NCBI RefSeq assembly: GCF_009870125.1
Contig: NC_046681.1
Coordinates: forward strand, 21,961,001 to 22,025,000
DNA length: 64,000 nucleotides
DNA from: Drosophila pseudoobscura
Taxonomy: Eukaryota > Arthropoda > Insecta > Diptera > Drosophilidae
Direction: 5' to 3'
The notes under the pieces were generated by a model that worked only from the letters and a program-made list of their open reading frames with translations, had not been told where the DNA came from and ran no database searches. The position numbers and the translations under genes are program-made. Each line of letters starts with the position of its first letter. The first letter of the stretch is position 1. Shown in pieces: positions 45,246 through 56,790 of the stretch.

Positions 45246-48200
45246 TTTTATGATTTTATTTGTTCTGTAAATCGTAGATCTCTCATAAAAACAATGATCA
45301 CTGAAAGAGTATACAAATTTTCATCTTTCAAATCTCGCATTTCATTTCTTTCCACTTCTTCTATTTTTTTGTTGATTTTTTTTTGTCTGTTAGAATTATG
45401 AGTCGGAAAAGGCGATGCCTTGCCAAAAAAAAAAACAAACTTCTGTGCACAAAAGGCAGTTTTTCTTTTAGTTTTTCTCTTGTGGAGACATTGGCGATGT
45501 GAGCGAACGCTAAGTGTTGGAGTGGCGCTCCTCTGCCGGTGCACAGGGGGAATTTTAATTAAAACTCCTAATGAATTTTTAACAGGAACTTAAAGAGCAA
45601 ACAAAAAGCACCGAGATAGTCCCTGGAGGAGGCGTTGCAGAGAGAGAGGGAGAGAGAGTGCTTCCTTGAATTGCCTTCTTCCTGCCTTCCTTCCGTCCTT
45701 CCTTCCCTTCCCGCCTCCTCTTTGGGTTCTACTATTCCTCTTCTACTCTTTTTGTGGCTGTGAAATTATGACCACAAGAGCAGCGCCAAAAAGTCATCAC
45801 GTGACCACACAATTGTGTGGTCAACACGATGACCATTCTCCCCGTCTCTCTCACTCTCTCCGTCCCCCCACCCAGATGATCCTTTGGCCCAGTGCCTGCT
45901 CCTGCGGTCCGCCCTTTGGTGCTAATGACATTTCAACTATTTTAATCTTTCGCTGCCTTTCCACGCCCCCCTCCCCCCTCGAGCATTAATTAAATTGCCA
46001 TTTCTTTTGGCCAAATTTTCAGTGGGACTTTTCTTTTGGCTTCATATATGGGTTACTCCTAATGCCAGAGGATGCGACTTATCCGCTTGAAATTGACAAC
46101 CCAATTAGCTAAGGACTCTCGGGGCCAACCATAAATACTTGGAATAACAACAGGAGGGGCAGCAGGACCTCCAGGATGTTGCATAAATCTCAATCGGTGG
46201 CAAAAGGGAAACCCAAGCGATTGCCAAGCAGCTCCAAGGATAACAAAAGGAGGATGCCCGAGGGCTCCTGCCGCTTGGCATTATTTAAAATCACAGAGCC
46301 TTCAAATTGCATTTTAATAGAATTTATTGCGCCGAACCGAAGCCGAGGGGGGGGGGGGGGGGGGAGGAGGTGAAAAAAATACCCCCTGCGGCGGCAGATC
46401 AGATCGGAGGGCCAGAATAATTGCGCTAGACTGCAACACTTGACTTTCCATGTTGTTTGAAGCAATAAAATGCTATTCTCAAGGAGTCGCATTGATATGC
46501 CACCAAATGGGAAATAGAAAAAGCGAAAATGGAAAACGAAAAAAGGAGGAGGGAGGGTGGAATGGATACGATAACAATGCCACGGCTTTGGCTTCCACGG
46601 ATGGAGCCCTCGGATGAAGCACCTCCTTTGCCTGTCCGGATGAGCCCTAGTCCCCCCCCAGGGAGGGAGCTCAGTGCAGTCGAGCGCATCAATTCCGCCA
46701 TTTCACAATTCAAAATACGGAATACGAAGTACGGAATACGGAATCCACGGACAAGATGCAGCCGGAGAAGTGCAGCCATGGCACAAATTATTACTTGGCT
46801 GCGCTCCAAAATGTTTTAAATTACAATTTGCAAAATATATTTATATGTCTTGCACAGCAGCGGCAGCGGCATCGGTGGGTGGCCGCATCGGTGGGTGGCG
46901 GGGGCCGCAGGAACCCACAGGAAGCCATTTAGTTGGACTCTCCCGCTGGTCCACGGCCCGCCACTGCGGCTGGGGCCATAATTCTTCTATGAAAAATCAA
47001 CAGCCAAATGGAAGCTGAAGATAAACTTTTCGCGGCTACTTTTGTGCATAATTTATGCGCCCCTTTATTGTGCCATGGCCATCACTGCGTATGCGTGATA
47101 TACTCGGACATGTAATTGCTGTGGCGTCTTTCGGGTGGGGCCCTTAAGTAGTTACGAGGGGGATTTGACTGTATTTTGCCAGGGATTTCAGCTCTTTGGG
47201 TTGTTATGCAGAAGATTTTGAAGTTATGGAATGGAAGCTATGGAAGCTATGGAACTACATATATGGAATTTCTCTACAGATAGAAGAAACCGGGACTTAA
47301 TGCTAGTAACGACTCGATAATGCTAGTAAAAATTGAAGGAATATTCGTAATACTTCACTTTAAAGGCCTATATTAAGCCCTTTAAAACCTCCCATTACTC
47401 TCGAAGCCACTTTCCCAATAATCACGTTTAAGCAAAACTTTTTCAATATTTCTACTACTCCTACTCTTATTTCTACTACTTCTGGCAGCTACTTCCCCGT
47501 CTTTTGGTCTATTTTCAGAACAAGTAGATCCCCTTAAGGAAGGTCTCCCGCTATCCTTTGAGAAGGTCCGCCTACAAACCTCTGTTCCGGTGAAGGCGGA
47601 GCCAGGAGATCCATGTGTGGCGGATTTCAGCCCAAGGATTTTTGCAATAGAATGGGATCTGCATTCAAAAACATTGGCGGACAGGTGTTGCGGTTAAAGC
47701 TGTTTCGAAAGCAGGCTTTGGAGCTTTGCCACAATGATATATGTAGCTATGATCCTGTAGAGCTCCCCCCTCATACTAGGGAGCAATGTAAAGGCCATAG
47801 AACTGGAGCCCAGAGCGAAGACTGGCTGGTGGATATACATATCTGGACCCCATCGTGGAACCCAAAACAGCAGCAAAGCCTATATCTGGCAGAGAAAACC
47901 CATCGCTCTGGATATAATCCGTACCTGGAGGAGTCCAGGAGTCGTTCCTCATGCCTGTGAGGGCTTCCCCGTCGGTCCCTTGGACCCTTGTGGGAACTGT
48001 TGACTGAGGAAACACTTGTGGCACTCCCAATACCCCCTAAATCTCTTGAACTGCACCTGTGACCTGGCCATGGCTGCCCTCCTGCCTAAAATTACCCCCA
48101 AAATGCATAAATAAAGCTTTGATTACAGGATTTCATTGCACTTGAATGTAAATAACACTTGAATAAATAAAGACCCCTCCCCCTTCCCCTGACAGCCAAA

Positions 48201-50539
48201 AACATTTGTACCACACACCAAAAGGCCATTAACTGCTCGAAATAAAAATTGGTGACAAAAAACTACAACAAATATTCATACAAATTGGGTGTAGTATATT
48301 TTTTCTGCATCGCCGCCTTGTGTTGCAAAATTGAAATTTAATTCATTTGCATTTTATTCTAGGATGTGGGGAGCGCGTGCCGAGCCGTGCCGTGCCGCCC
48401 AGATGAATATTATTAATACGACCCATAAGCCCAATAAATGCTCATGATATCCCCGGCCTCCCCCTCCCCCTCCGCCGCCCATGCCCGCCCCGTTGGCGCC
48501 CTTGTTGGCGATGTTTTCGATGTTGCTGTGCATTTTTTATGGCTATGAGCTTTATTGTAATGACCATTAAAATTGGCATTGTTATGGACGCTGTCTGCCA
48601 CGTGCGGGGGCGGGGTCGGGGGGCGGAGTGAGGTTTGACCCACACAGAATGACAGAGCGAATGACAGGGCGCCACAGAGCCAGGGATGGGGATGGATTGC
48701 ATGGCGAGAAGGGGTCTATAATTAAGGGAAAGCAGGTTCGAGATCGGGAAAACAAAAATTAAAGTGTTTTCTTTACAAAAATCCTCTTTAACGATCGAAA
48801 CTTCTGCAGGAGATATTTTTAATGAATTTTTATACAAATTTTTCCTTAAGATATTACCACAATTTCGGGGCTCTGGGCTCTCTGTAGCTCCTTTTATTCA
48901 TGTGAATTTTTTGTAATACCTTTTCTTAATCGGTTATGCAGCCCTGCGCATACCAACGGGACTATCATCAGCAGCAGAGCAGCAGCAGAGCCCCAGAGCA
49001 GCAGCTGCAATGTCAGCTTAATAATTACAACGCACACACGCACAGAAGCACACACAGATACAGAAACCCACACGCATACAGACAAACAATTGCAGTTGCA
49101 TCTGCAAGCAATTTGGAGCAAGGGTGGGGGGAGGGCGAAAACTGAAGGGAAAAACCTGCTGCTGCGAAAACTGGCAGACATTTGCACGTCGTCAGCGTCG
49201 ACACATTAAAATAAATGAGACTTTTGCCTTAAAGCAGCTGCCAAGCGGTGTTGTTGGCCCTTTTTCAAAGGGTATAACGATTTTTGAAGAGAACAAAGGG
49301 AGGAACTCTAGAGAGAAGAGAGAGAGAAGTCTATCTAATGCCCAGTCAATAGTCTTTCAGTGCTAAAAATATCTGCCTAAGGCTGGGGATAAGTGGGAAA
49401 CCTAGAGATCGTATCGGTATATAATGTTTGGGCTTGAACAGGCCACAGAATCGATTCATTGGGGGCCGTCTCAGCTTACTCTTAAGCAGGTATGGACATT
49501 TTTACGGCTTAAAATCCAAAATTTTCGGTTTTTTAGCCCGCTCACTCTCCGTTCGGCTTACTGCTAGAGAGAGCGAGTAAGTCATAGAATAATCTAGCAC
49601 TACCCACCATATTTTCCTCACTTCTTGATGTCTACATATCCCATATCTCTGGCGTCTATCGAATCCTTAGAGTATCTACAGCTTCGGCGGCTTCCCTTCA
49701 CAGAATCCCTCTCTTTTTTGTTGTTGTTGCAGTTGCAATTATTGCTCTTGTTGTTGTTGTTGTTGCTCTGCTCGTGATGCAGAAGCATTTTCACGTTTCT
49801 CCCAACGCCTTGAAAATTACACGCAAATTACAATGCATAACGCAGAAAGCTTTCCAACTGCCCCTCCACTCCCCTCCGCTGCCTGCCGCCATTCGACTTC
49901 TGGGCTTCCCCCGCTGCCTGGTGACCTCGTTTGCCCCCTGGAACGGGCAACAAAAAAAAAAAAGGGGAGGGAAGTTTTTCAGTCAGCTTAATTACATTGT
50001 AAAACTCATTGGCAGTCGCGGGACGATTCATTGGAGTTGGAGCTGCCGCCCTGCCACTGCATCCTTGTCTTTGTTGCCACGCTTTCTTTGTGGTAATTAA
50101 ATTGAACTTTTGTATGCGGCTTTTTTTGACAGCTGAATGCATTTAACCGTTTCGTGCCACTCCACAAGGTGCCAGGTGGAACAATGAACGCTGTCACAGC
50201 ACCGGAAACAAAGAACTCTTCAATGGAACACACATTCGTTTGAGGTCGATGGATTCATGGAATTTATTTGCATTTTTGTTGAAAGGAATGCCGAAACTTT
50301 TATGTTTTTAAAAGGCTTATAATGTCTGTGGTATCTACCAGGCATCATACCATTAAATATTGTGGTAAACAAATTGGCGGAATTTAGAGTCTATGAGTCG
50401 TACTTCCTTGAGCTCTATTATTATGCAAAAAATTATATTTTAATCTGTCCAAAAAAGTATCTTTTAGGAACGAGTGTTTCTCCCACTTCGACAAAGTTTT
50501 CTTTCTCGATTTTGATAACAGAAAATCCAAAGAAAAGGA

Positions 50540-50905
50540 CAATATAATAATAATTATAAAAAAAATAATAATTATAAAAATAATAATAATTATAAAAATA
50601 TTAATAATTATAATAATAATTATTATAATAATTATAATAAAAACTAGAATTATATCAATAATTATAATAATGATTAAAATAATAATGGAAATAATAATTA
50701 AAATAATAATTTCCATTATTCCATTCCAACAATTAAAATAATAATGGAAATAATAATTATTATAATAATGATTAAAATAATAATTTTTATTATACTAATA
50801 ATAATATATATTATTATAATAATAATTACAATATTAATAATAATTATAATAATGATTATAATAATAATAATTAAAATAATAAAATTAATAATAATTATAT
50901 CCCCC
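50540..50905. repeat. (AATAAT)n low-complexity block
   Basis: Long run of AATAATAATTATAA-type sequence. Frames made of isoleucine and asparagine in it are artefacts. Confidence 0.92.
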
Positions 50906-52572
50906 CTTTTATTCCTGAAGATATCTATCCAAAAACCCCCACTTTTGGTACACCCTTGAAACAGTTAATTCGCTTTCTCTAAGGTCCTGTCGGGACCTGT
51001 TCCACGGAGTACTCGTACCCCAGAGGGACTTTCCTTATGGCCGACTTTCTGAACGAGTGTCAAGGCTGTAATCTGCAGGAGCGTCACGTTCATCGCCAAA
51101 CAAAGTCCTGCCCCAAGCAAGCCACATCCCTGCCCCACTGGCCTCTCCTTTGCTTTTAAAAAACTTGCAGAAAAATCCAGCAAATTGTCTTTAAAAATTC
51201 ATTGCCTGCTTCGTGTGCTTTCCGCTGGTTTTTTCTATATGTTTATACATATTTTTTTCGCGCTCGTTCCTGGCCTGATGGTATTTTGCACTCCTTTTTG
51301 CTGTTGTGTGTGAAGGAAGGTGATGTGGCCAACGGAAATTCCAGTGGCACGATGCCAGGCCAACTTTGACGTGCCACACAGCGAGTGTGTGCGTGAGAGT
51401 GTGTGTGTGCGAGAGTGTGTGTGTGTATCTATGGGTATTTGCGCTGGTTTTGATGTCACTTGTTGACGGTGCAGAACAGGGAACAGGCAACAGTCGTTTG
51501 CCCTTCTGTTGTCGCTCCTAAAAGTGGTTTATTGGGTTAACGGTTACGGTTACGGCTGGGACTACGACTACGACTACGTCTACGGCGGTTTAAAGTTATC
51601 GCCTACTGGCGGCGTGTGTCTGCTTTAATAAGGTGCGAATCAGGGTACGGGAATTAACCAGATTAAGCGGAGATTTTCACAGTCAAAGTTATCAGAGGCA
51701 TCAGGAGTTGGTTGGCGGGGAGCCAGAGGGAGGGAAGGACGAGAAGTGGATCCGCCATATATAGAAAACCAATGAATGCCGACCGCCAGACAGTAGGCAC
51801 CCCAATTAAGTAACAAATTTCAATCGCCAGCCCCAAAAAAAAGGCGAACAAATGTTGCCTTTTAATTTCCACGCTCAGCTGACAGACAGTCCATCAGAGG
51901 CTGACATGTCGGGGTGGGAGGGACACCTGCTGCTGCCATAATTTACCCTTGACACCTGCCTGACCCGACCACCCGCTGCCGGGCGCCATGTTCGCCGTCC
52001 GCCGGGCGCCGTCCGCCTCGCAGGATATTTATGACAAAAATTTCAAATTAATGATGTGTGACGTGAAATTCTCATCAGAGAGAGAAACGTAAAGAAAAGT
52101 AAAGAAAAAATTAAAAAAATAGCGGAGTGGAAAGAAGAGGAGGACATTTTATGAAAATGTGACGCGGAAAATTCGTAGAAAAAATTCTAAAAAAATATAC
52201 GGAAACAGACGGCCACCCCACACCAAGCCACAGGACATGGGGGGGGGAAAGTGCCACAGCAGATTGGGGGGGGACCGGGAAGATGGGCCACAATTCTGGG
52301 AATTCAAGGACCTGTGACCTGTGGGAAAAGGACTCTGAACAGAAGGTAGTCTGTAGCTCTTGTGGTGGGCATTCTAGAGGATAAACCAGCATCGATGCAG
52401 AGTTCTTGCCCTTGAAAATGGGTCCTTCAAAGCACCGAAGAAATCCCCAAAGAAATCCCCGAAAAAAACGAATAAAGCTTCGATCGACTCCTGTCCTGGT
52501 TTTGTATTTCCTAAGAGACTCGACCAAAGTATAGCTCCTCCCATTGCCCACTTCCTGCCACTTGGTTCCCTT

Positions 52573-53207
52573 TCAGTCCTTTAATTTCTTGGGCACATTG
52601 TCCCGGAATTGACCGACCACATTGCCCGGAGGATTGTAGTTGCAGACCACCCAAGTTCTGTCCGCTCTGGGGAAAGGCAAGACTTTAGTTTTGGGCCATC
52701 TCTGGGCACTGGCACTCACTTGCGGGCCACGCCCGAGCCCATCTCCTTGCTGGCCTTCCAAATCAGCTGCGTGAAGTGGCCCGAGGTGGGCGTGAACTCC
52801 GCCTTGTCGAAGTTGTAGGCGTTGATCTCGCGGTACCACATGTCCACGGGCAGATCGCCGGACACATCCATGCCGCCCGAGAGGAAGATGTTCTCGCCGT
52901 ACTTGGGATTGGGCCGATGCTCCATCACGTTCTTGTCGCGCAAATGCTGGAGGGGCAGAGGGCGTGAGGGAGAGAGGATGAGAGGGGGGAGCGTTCTTGG
53001 TGGAGGACATACATTGGCCCATTCCTGGGCGATTTTGTTGAGATCATTGTTGATGGTGAGCGCCGGACAGCCGTGCAGGCCCCGGCATTTGTTGGTGGCA
53101 TTGAAGACCTCCTTCAGGAACAGATCATTGTTGGCCTTCGTGTCCTGTCCCCTGGGGCCCGGGGCACGGGGCTGGGTTTTCGGTATGGGCGCCGGTTTCT
53201 TGGACAT
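52573..53207 (-). CDS. CAP-superfamily protein, GAPR-1-like
   Basis: Three exons on the minus strand, 53207..53013, 52946..52720 and 52666..52573, with introns of 66 and 53 nt (GTATGT/CTCCAG and GTGAGT/CCCCAG), give 171 residues. The CAP (SCP/PR-1) domain is complete: NKCRGLHGCPALTINNDLN (39-57), HRPNPKYGENIF (75-86), DMWYREI, TSGHFTQLIWKAS and the last strand WVVCNYNPPGN. The cavity tetrad is His75, Glu83, Glu105 and His122. There is no signal peptide. The N-terminus MSKKPAPIPKTQPRAPGPRG is basic and proline-rich, so the protein is more like the cytoplasmic, membrane-associated GAPR-1 class than the secreted antigen-5 class. GAPR-1 proteins bind lipids and sit on Golgi membranes; in flies many paralogues are male-biased. 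The lack of a cysteine-rich domain fits the short class. Confidence 0.93.
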
Positions 53208-53871
53208 GGGAATATAATTTTCTAGACCAGGACAGGCCGACTACAATCTGTTGACATTTAACGACTAGTGACTAGGATTTTCCCCCTTGTGTTTCCCCTC
53301 AGTCTATTCTGTATTAATAAGCTCCTAAATACTCAGAGATTTGGAGGGGCCTTGGGGGTTGTCTGAACCCTTTCTATCCACCCACATAATCCCGCTTGAA
53401 CATCCCGCTTGAACATTGTGATTGATACCGCAAACAAGGCCGCAAAGATTAGACAGCCCGTCACGCACAGGGCCCCCCCCCCGCCAAGACAAGACGTTCT
53501 TTGATGAACGGCCTGAGCCCACATGACGTATGAGTGATGTATGAACGATTTGCCCGATTATTAATGAGAGCGAGCGGGCGATTCTTTGGCATATGTTTCC
53601 ATATCTTAGCCCAGACACATCTGAGTGGCATTAATTGCCGATTGAGTCGAGCAGGAAGAGGCGGAAGGCCGCCCGCAGCTTTCGCCCATCGATTATTTAT
53701 GTGCGTGGAGGCTGTGTGTCTGTGCTCGATGGATGGTGGCTGGCAAGTGTGAATCCTTAATGTGCTGTGCAAATGCAAATCAATGCCACTGATGTCCTGT
53801 CCTAGGGCCTAGAGCCTCGAATATAGGAAGGATATGCCAGAGGCCCCAGTGATAAGGGGACTTTATTGATT
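53208..53871. other. Non-coding spacer
   Basis: This is the 5' flank of the CAP gene and 3' flank of the zinc-finger locus. No gene seen. Confidence 0.55.
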
Positions 53872-53888
53872 TGAAACCACATTTCGCT

Positions 53889-54706
53889 CTACTTTAGGGG
53901 CAGCTGGGGCAGGGTGTGCTGATGCCGCAACATGTGCAGCCGCAGGTTGCCGCCCATCTGCCTCGACTTGGGCACACAATAGGGGCACTGATGGGCCGGC
54001 TCCTTGTTACCGCACTCGGTTTTCTCGTGGCACCTCAGATAGAGCAGACGGCGATACTTCTTGCCACACTGACGGCACTCGTAGACTGCTTCGCCACTCA
54101 GACCGAATGGCGAGTGGCGAGTGACGAGTGGCGAGTGGAGGGGCTCCCGCTGTGGTCCCTGGGATCGCCTGCCAGTGGCACGGCTCCAGCGGCTTCTCCG
54201 GGAGCTACGCCCGGGCTCTGCGGCTGCATTTTCACATTGATGATGGCTTCGGAGCTCTCGCGGTCACCTGCCGGGGGTCGAGATGGAGGTTAGAGGAGGG
54301 GTTTGCTTCCTTTTGCAGTACTCACCCTTCCCCGGGCTGCGTTTTTCGAATCCCCGCCCGATCCGGAGGAGTGCCGGCGAGCGCGCTTTCCCGGCTCTGG
54401 CAGAACCGTGAACTGCGGCTCGGACAGGCCGCTGATCTGCAGCGATTCTGCCGCCTTGAGAAACGAGTCCAGCTGGTCCTGCGAGACGTTGACCTCGCCT
54501 CGTTCCTTCAGCACGAAGATCGGATGCCTGTCGTCCTGGCCCCCGAGCAGGGCGGCAAAGTAGGGACTGCAGGCGGACAGAACCACCTTGTAGGCCTTCA
54601 GGGACTGGCCCTCGGCGGCGAACCTCGGCAGCCGCAGACTCTCGAACATTCCGATCACCGAGCGCTGGTGATCGTTCCAGCGAAACAAGAACTTTTTATT
54701 GGCCAT
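53889..54706 (-). pseudogene. lola-like BTB/zinc-finger locus with discontinuous reading frame
   Basis: The first exon (54706..54326, 127 codons) begins MANKKFLFRWNDHQRSVIGMFESL and continues with AAEGQSLKAYKVVLSACSPYFAALL and SQDQLDSFLKAAESLQISGLS, a BTB domain of the lola class. Compared with lola, the strand normally reading LVDCTL is mostly lost and about 14 residues between HPIFVLK and RGEVNVS are missing. The 3' part encodes a lola-type double zinc finger: YECRQCGKKYRRLLYLRCHE, then HQCPYC with a final HMLRH, ending QLPLK. A good intron (54325..54268, GTGAGT...CCGGCAG, branch CTAAC) separates them, but splicing it gives a stop after 11 codons. The middle of the second exon reads well (ESSEAIINVKMQPQ) in another frame, which stops just before the fingers, next to a heptamer tract at 54104. 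A weaker acceptor (exon start 54254) would join BTB and fingers in frame. Polyadenylation signal at 53872-53877 (plus-strand TTTATT). Decay is likelier than a working gene. Confidence 0.65.
54104..54138. repeat. Five heptamers in the zinc-finger locus
   Basis: Five tandem units of CGAGTGG (with CGAATGG and CGAGTGA variants) lie where the frame changes between linker and zinc fingers. A gain or loss of one 7-base unit shifts the frame. Confidence 0.9.
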
Positions 54707-54759
54707 CGCGTGGATGGATTTTCCCAGCACTGGTCGAAATTTCAGCTTTGCAACACTGG

Positions 54760-54777
54760 TATCGATATGTTTCGATA
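54760..54777. promoter_or_regulatory. Shared DRE promoter between divergent genes
   Basis: TATCGATA at 54760-54767 and a second CGATA at 54773 sit between the start codon of the BTB locus (54706, minus) and that of the orphan gene (54832, plus), only 125 bases apart. DREs drive TATA-less housekeeping promoters in flies, so one element probably serves both directions. Confidence 0.65.
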
Positions 54778-54831
54778 GTAGAGAACCAGCTGGAACGCGC
54801 AGAGTTGAACGTGGAGGAAAACTTGGCGAAA

Positions 54832-55513
54832 ATGAAAGCAAAAAGTGCCCCAGAGTCGATGAAGGAAATGAGGATCGAGCTGGAGAGTCTGCGAGTGGCG
54901 CAGGTAAGCTTGTCCAGGATTCCCTTTGTTGAGGATATTCCCTTGTTTATTTGTGGTATTTGTGGTTCCAGATGAACCTCATAGCAAAGGCCCAGAGCTC
55001 GCCAGCATCGCCGATGGACATCTTAACAGATGGGCTGGAATCGGACCCTGTACTGTACACGGCTGCCGTGAATGTCGCGGCAGTCCTTAAGGAGAACCCC
55101 GCAGACGGTGAAAAAATTAAACGTAAGACACTACACACATTTCCAGGGATCAATTCAATCTCCAATGCATCTTTGCAGCGCTTTACGACGCCCTGGTGAA
55201 GCGCGCCAACCCTGTGGCCGCCGGGGGCACATTGACGAGAAAGCAAACCTGCAAGCTCGAAAACGCCACGGCGCTGCGCAACCTCCTGATCAAGGCTGTT
55301 GTCTACGCGGGCCTGAGAACCGAATACCTCCAGCAGCAGGTGGCTGTCAGACTCCGGAGGAACAGCAAGAAGCAGATGCCATCGAGCACCCTGAGTCCTG
55401 CGGAGGTCTTGGAACTACTGGGAATCCTGCCGCCCTCGAAGGAGAATGGAGTTCTCAAGCAAATGGAATTGCCGCAGAGAAGGATGACCAGGAGCCAGCG
55501 TTGCACTTTTTGA
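54832..55513 (+). CDS. Orphan three-exon protein, 185 residues
   Basis: Exons 54832..54903, 54972..55122 and 55179..55513, with introns of 68 and 56 nt (GTAAGC/TTCCAG and GTAAGA/TTGCAG), give 185 residues. The first exon and start of the second form a short amphipathic helix (MKEMRIELESLRVAQMNLIAK, of which the central part looks coiled-coil-like). The middle is SPASPMDILTDGLESDP followed by alanine-rich helix AAVNVAAVLKEN. The third exon is helical and basic (ALRNLLIKAVVYAGLRTEYL, VRLRRNSKKQMP), then PAEVLELLGILPPSK and a basic tail RRMTRSQRCTF. Polyadenylation signal AATAAA at 55550. I do not recognise it. The DRE promoter suggests a broadly expressed gene; a small structural subunit of a larger complex is a guess from shape only. 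Confidence 0.8.
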
Positions 55514-56404
55514 GTGTTGATCTCTGGTCATTGTTTTCTAGTATTTATGAATAAAATGCCCGGCTAGCACGGTAGATGCTTCAAATCCAAGTCTGTTAAT
55601 CTCTCTTCCTGTGGGAGAAAAGCCCTCGTCTGCGGCTTCTCTTTCTGTGCCTAGCTGTAAGACCTCTCTGTCTCTCTCCACTCGCCTTTGGATCGCCACA
55701 GTCAAAGGCTTTGAGGCCTGTTGTCGCCGTTTCAATTGTGTTTCACAGACATTTGCGGTGCGGTTCCCCAGGAGGGCAGTGAAGTGTGTGGCATCGTGTG
55801 GCATCCTGTATTATTTGGTTTGTTAAACTGGCCGCCCTCAAAGCGTTGAACCAAAGCGCACACGTTACTTTTGCCTGTCGATTTAATTAATTTCGCAAAT
55901 TTGGTTTCGTTTCGTTTGGTTTATTTATGGCATTGTTTGGCGGGTGGCGATCCGGATTCGATCCGAGGCGTGTATGCGGGCATTATCCGTACACTGAATC
56001 CGTACACACTCCGGACAAACATTTTCAGCGACAACCGCACAACATCTGCTGCCGGATGCACTCGATTGCACAGATTCCGATTCCGATTCAGATGCAGATG
56101 CAGATGCATGGTTTCGTATTCGTATTCGAATACCCATTGAAATGGCATTGGCCGTGTTCTGTCATTAATCGAGAGCGCCTTAATTAAAGCCCAACGAATG
56201 AACAACAGCCCTTTTTGGAGGGAAGGATATACAATAGGGCTTTAAAATCCTGTAAAAATAGACGCTTAAGGGATCCCCCTTGTATCCCAGCCAGAAAAGG
56301 AAGCCCTCTAGCCTGGCTAAGGTGGGCTTTACGCCGTCTGAGGGAGTGGAAAGCCCTTGAGCGCCCTCTGAGTGAGCCTCTGCACCCAGGGCCATGGGTG
56401 GGCC
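55514..56404. other. Non-coding spacer
   Basis: No supported gene. A minus-strand frame at 55538-55804 (88 codons) has mixed composition but no family features. GATTCC/GCAGAT simple repeats lie near 56,075-56,110. Confidence 0.5.
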
Positions 56405-56790
56405 TCTAGCCCATCGTCAGTTTTTGTGGCTGTTGTCCTCAAAGCACTGCTCATTCTTGTAGAATATATTGTTTGGCTTTGGAGTCTCAGATGAACTTGA
56501 TTTTGGGCCAGATCGACTTAGTCTACCCTGCGCCATATCGTCCTTGTAGAGGCCTCGCTTTAGGCGCACCCACTGCTTGGCCTGGAGGCCGATCTGTTGC
56601 TTGATCACCTTCAGAACAACCCTTGATGTTCCTTGATGTTCATCATCTCTTGTTGCCATTGGTCCATCCAAAGATTTCCCACATTATCGATGGAGGTTTT
56701 GACGTGGCTCCAGATAAATGTAGCCTTTTATGGAAGACCTCAAAGACAGGGGAATGCAAGCGGTGGCTTGAGGGATCTCAATCCCTCTTG
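56405..56790 (-). pseudogene. Decayed fragment of the Spt5 elongation factor gene
   Basis: Read on the minus strand this stretch matches the NGN/first-KOW part of the transcription elongation factor Spt5 (DSIF large subunit). In order it holds GYIYLE, HVKTSIDNVGNL, QWQQEM, LKVIKQQIGLQAKQ, WVRLKRGLYKDDMAQ, VDLAQNQVHLRL and TRMSSALRTTATKTDD. These fall in three reading frames with at least one stop (a TAA where the tyrosine of VDYVDLAQ should be), one extra base after DDMAQ, a shift between NIKE and LKVIK, and a gap after GYIYLE. The parent gene is essential and highly conserved, so this is a dead partial copy. Whether it is a processed retrocopy cannot be told, because no parent intron positions or poly-A tail are visible here. 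Confidence 0.85.

Larger units (their letters stand above)
40732..52572. other. Long non-coding region with simple repeats
   Basis: No supported gene in nearly 12 kb. Contents: (GA)n 41141-41174, second copy of the dispersed 45-bp repeat, (ACACGT)n 43399-43426, CTCCTG-rich run 43441-43560, AT-rich blocks 44935-45245 and 50540-50905, and G runs near 46,347. The frame at 47613-47960 (115 codons) has no recognisable features. This may be a large intron or regulatory domain. Confidence 0.6.

Noticed and set aside
47613-47960. 115-codon frame with mixed composition
   Set aside because: No recognisable motif, no splice signals and no similarity that I can name; kept as chance ORF.
50384-50716. Isoleucine-rich frames
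   Set aside because: Translation of an (AATAAT)n tract.
55538-55804. Minus-strand 88-codon frame after the orphan gene
   Set aside because: Composition is not extreme but no family, splice or promoter evidence; lies in the 3' flank of a transcribed gene.
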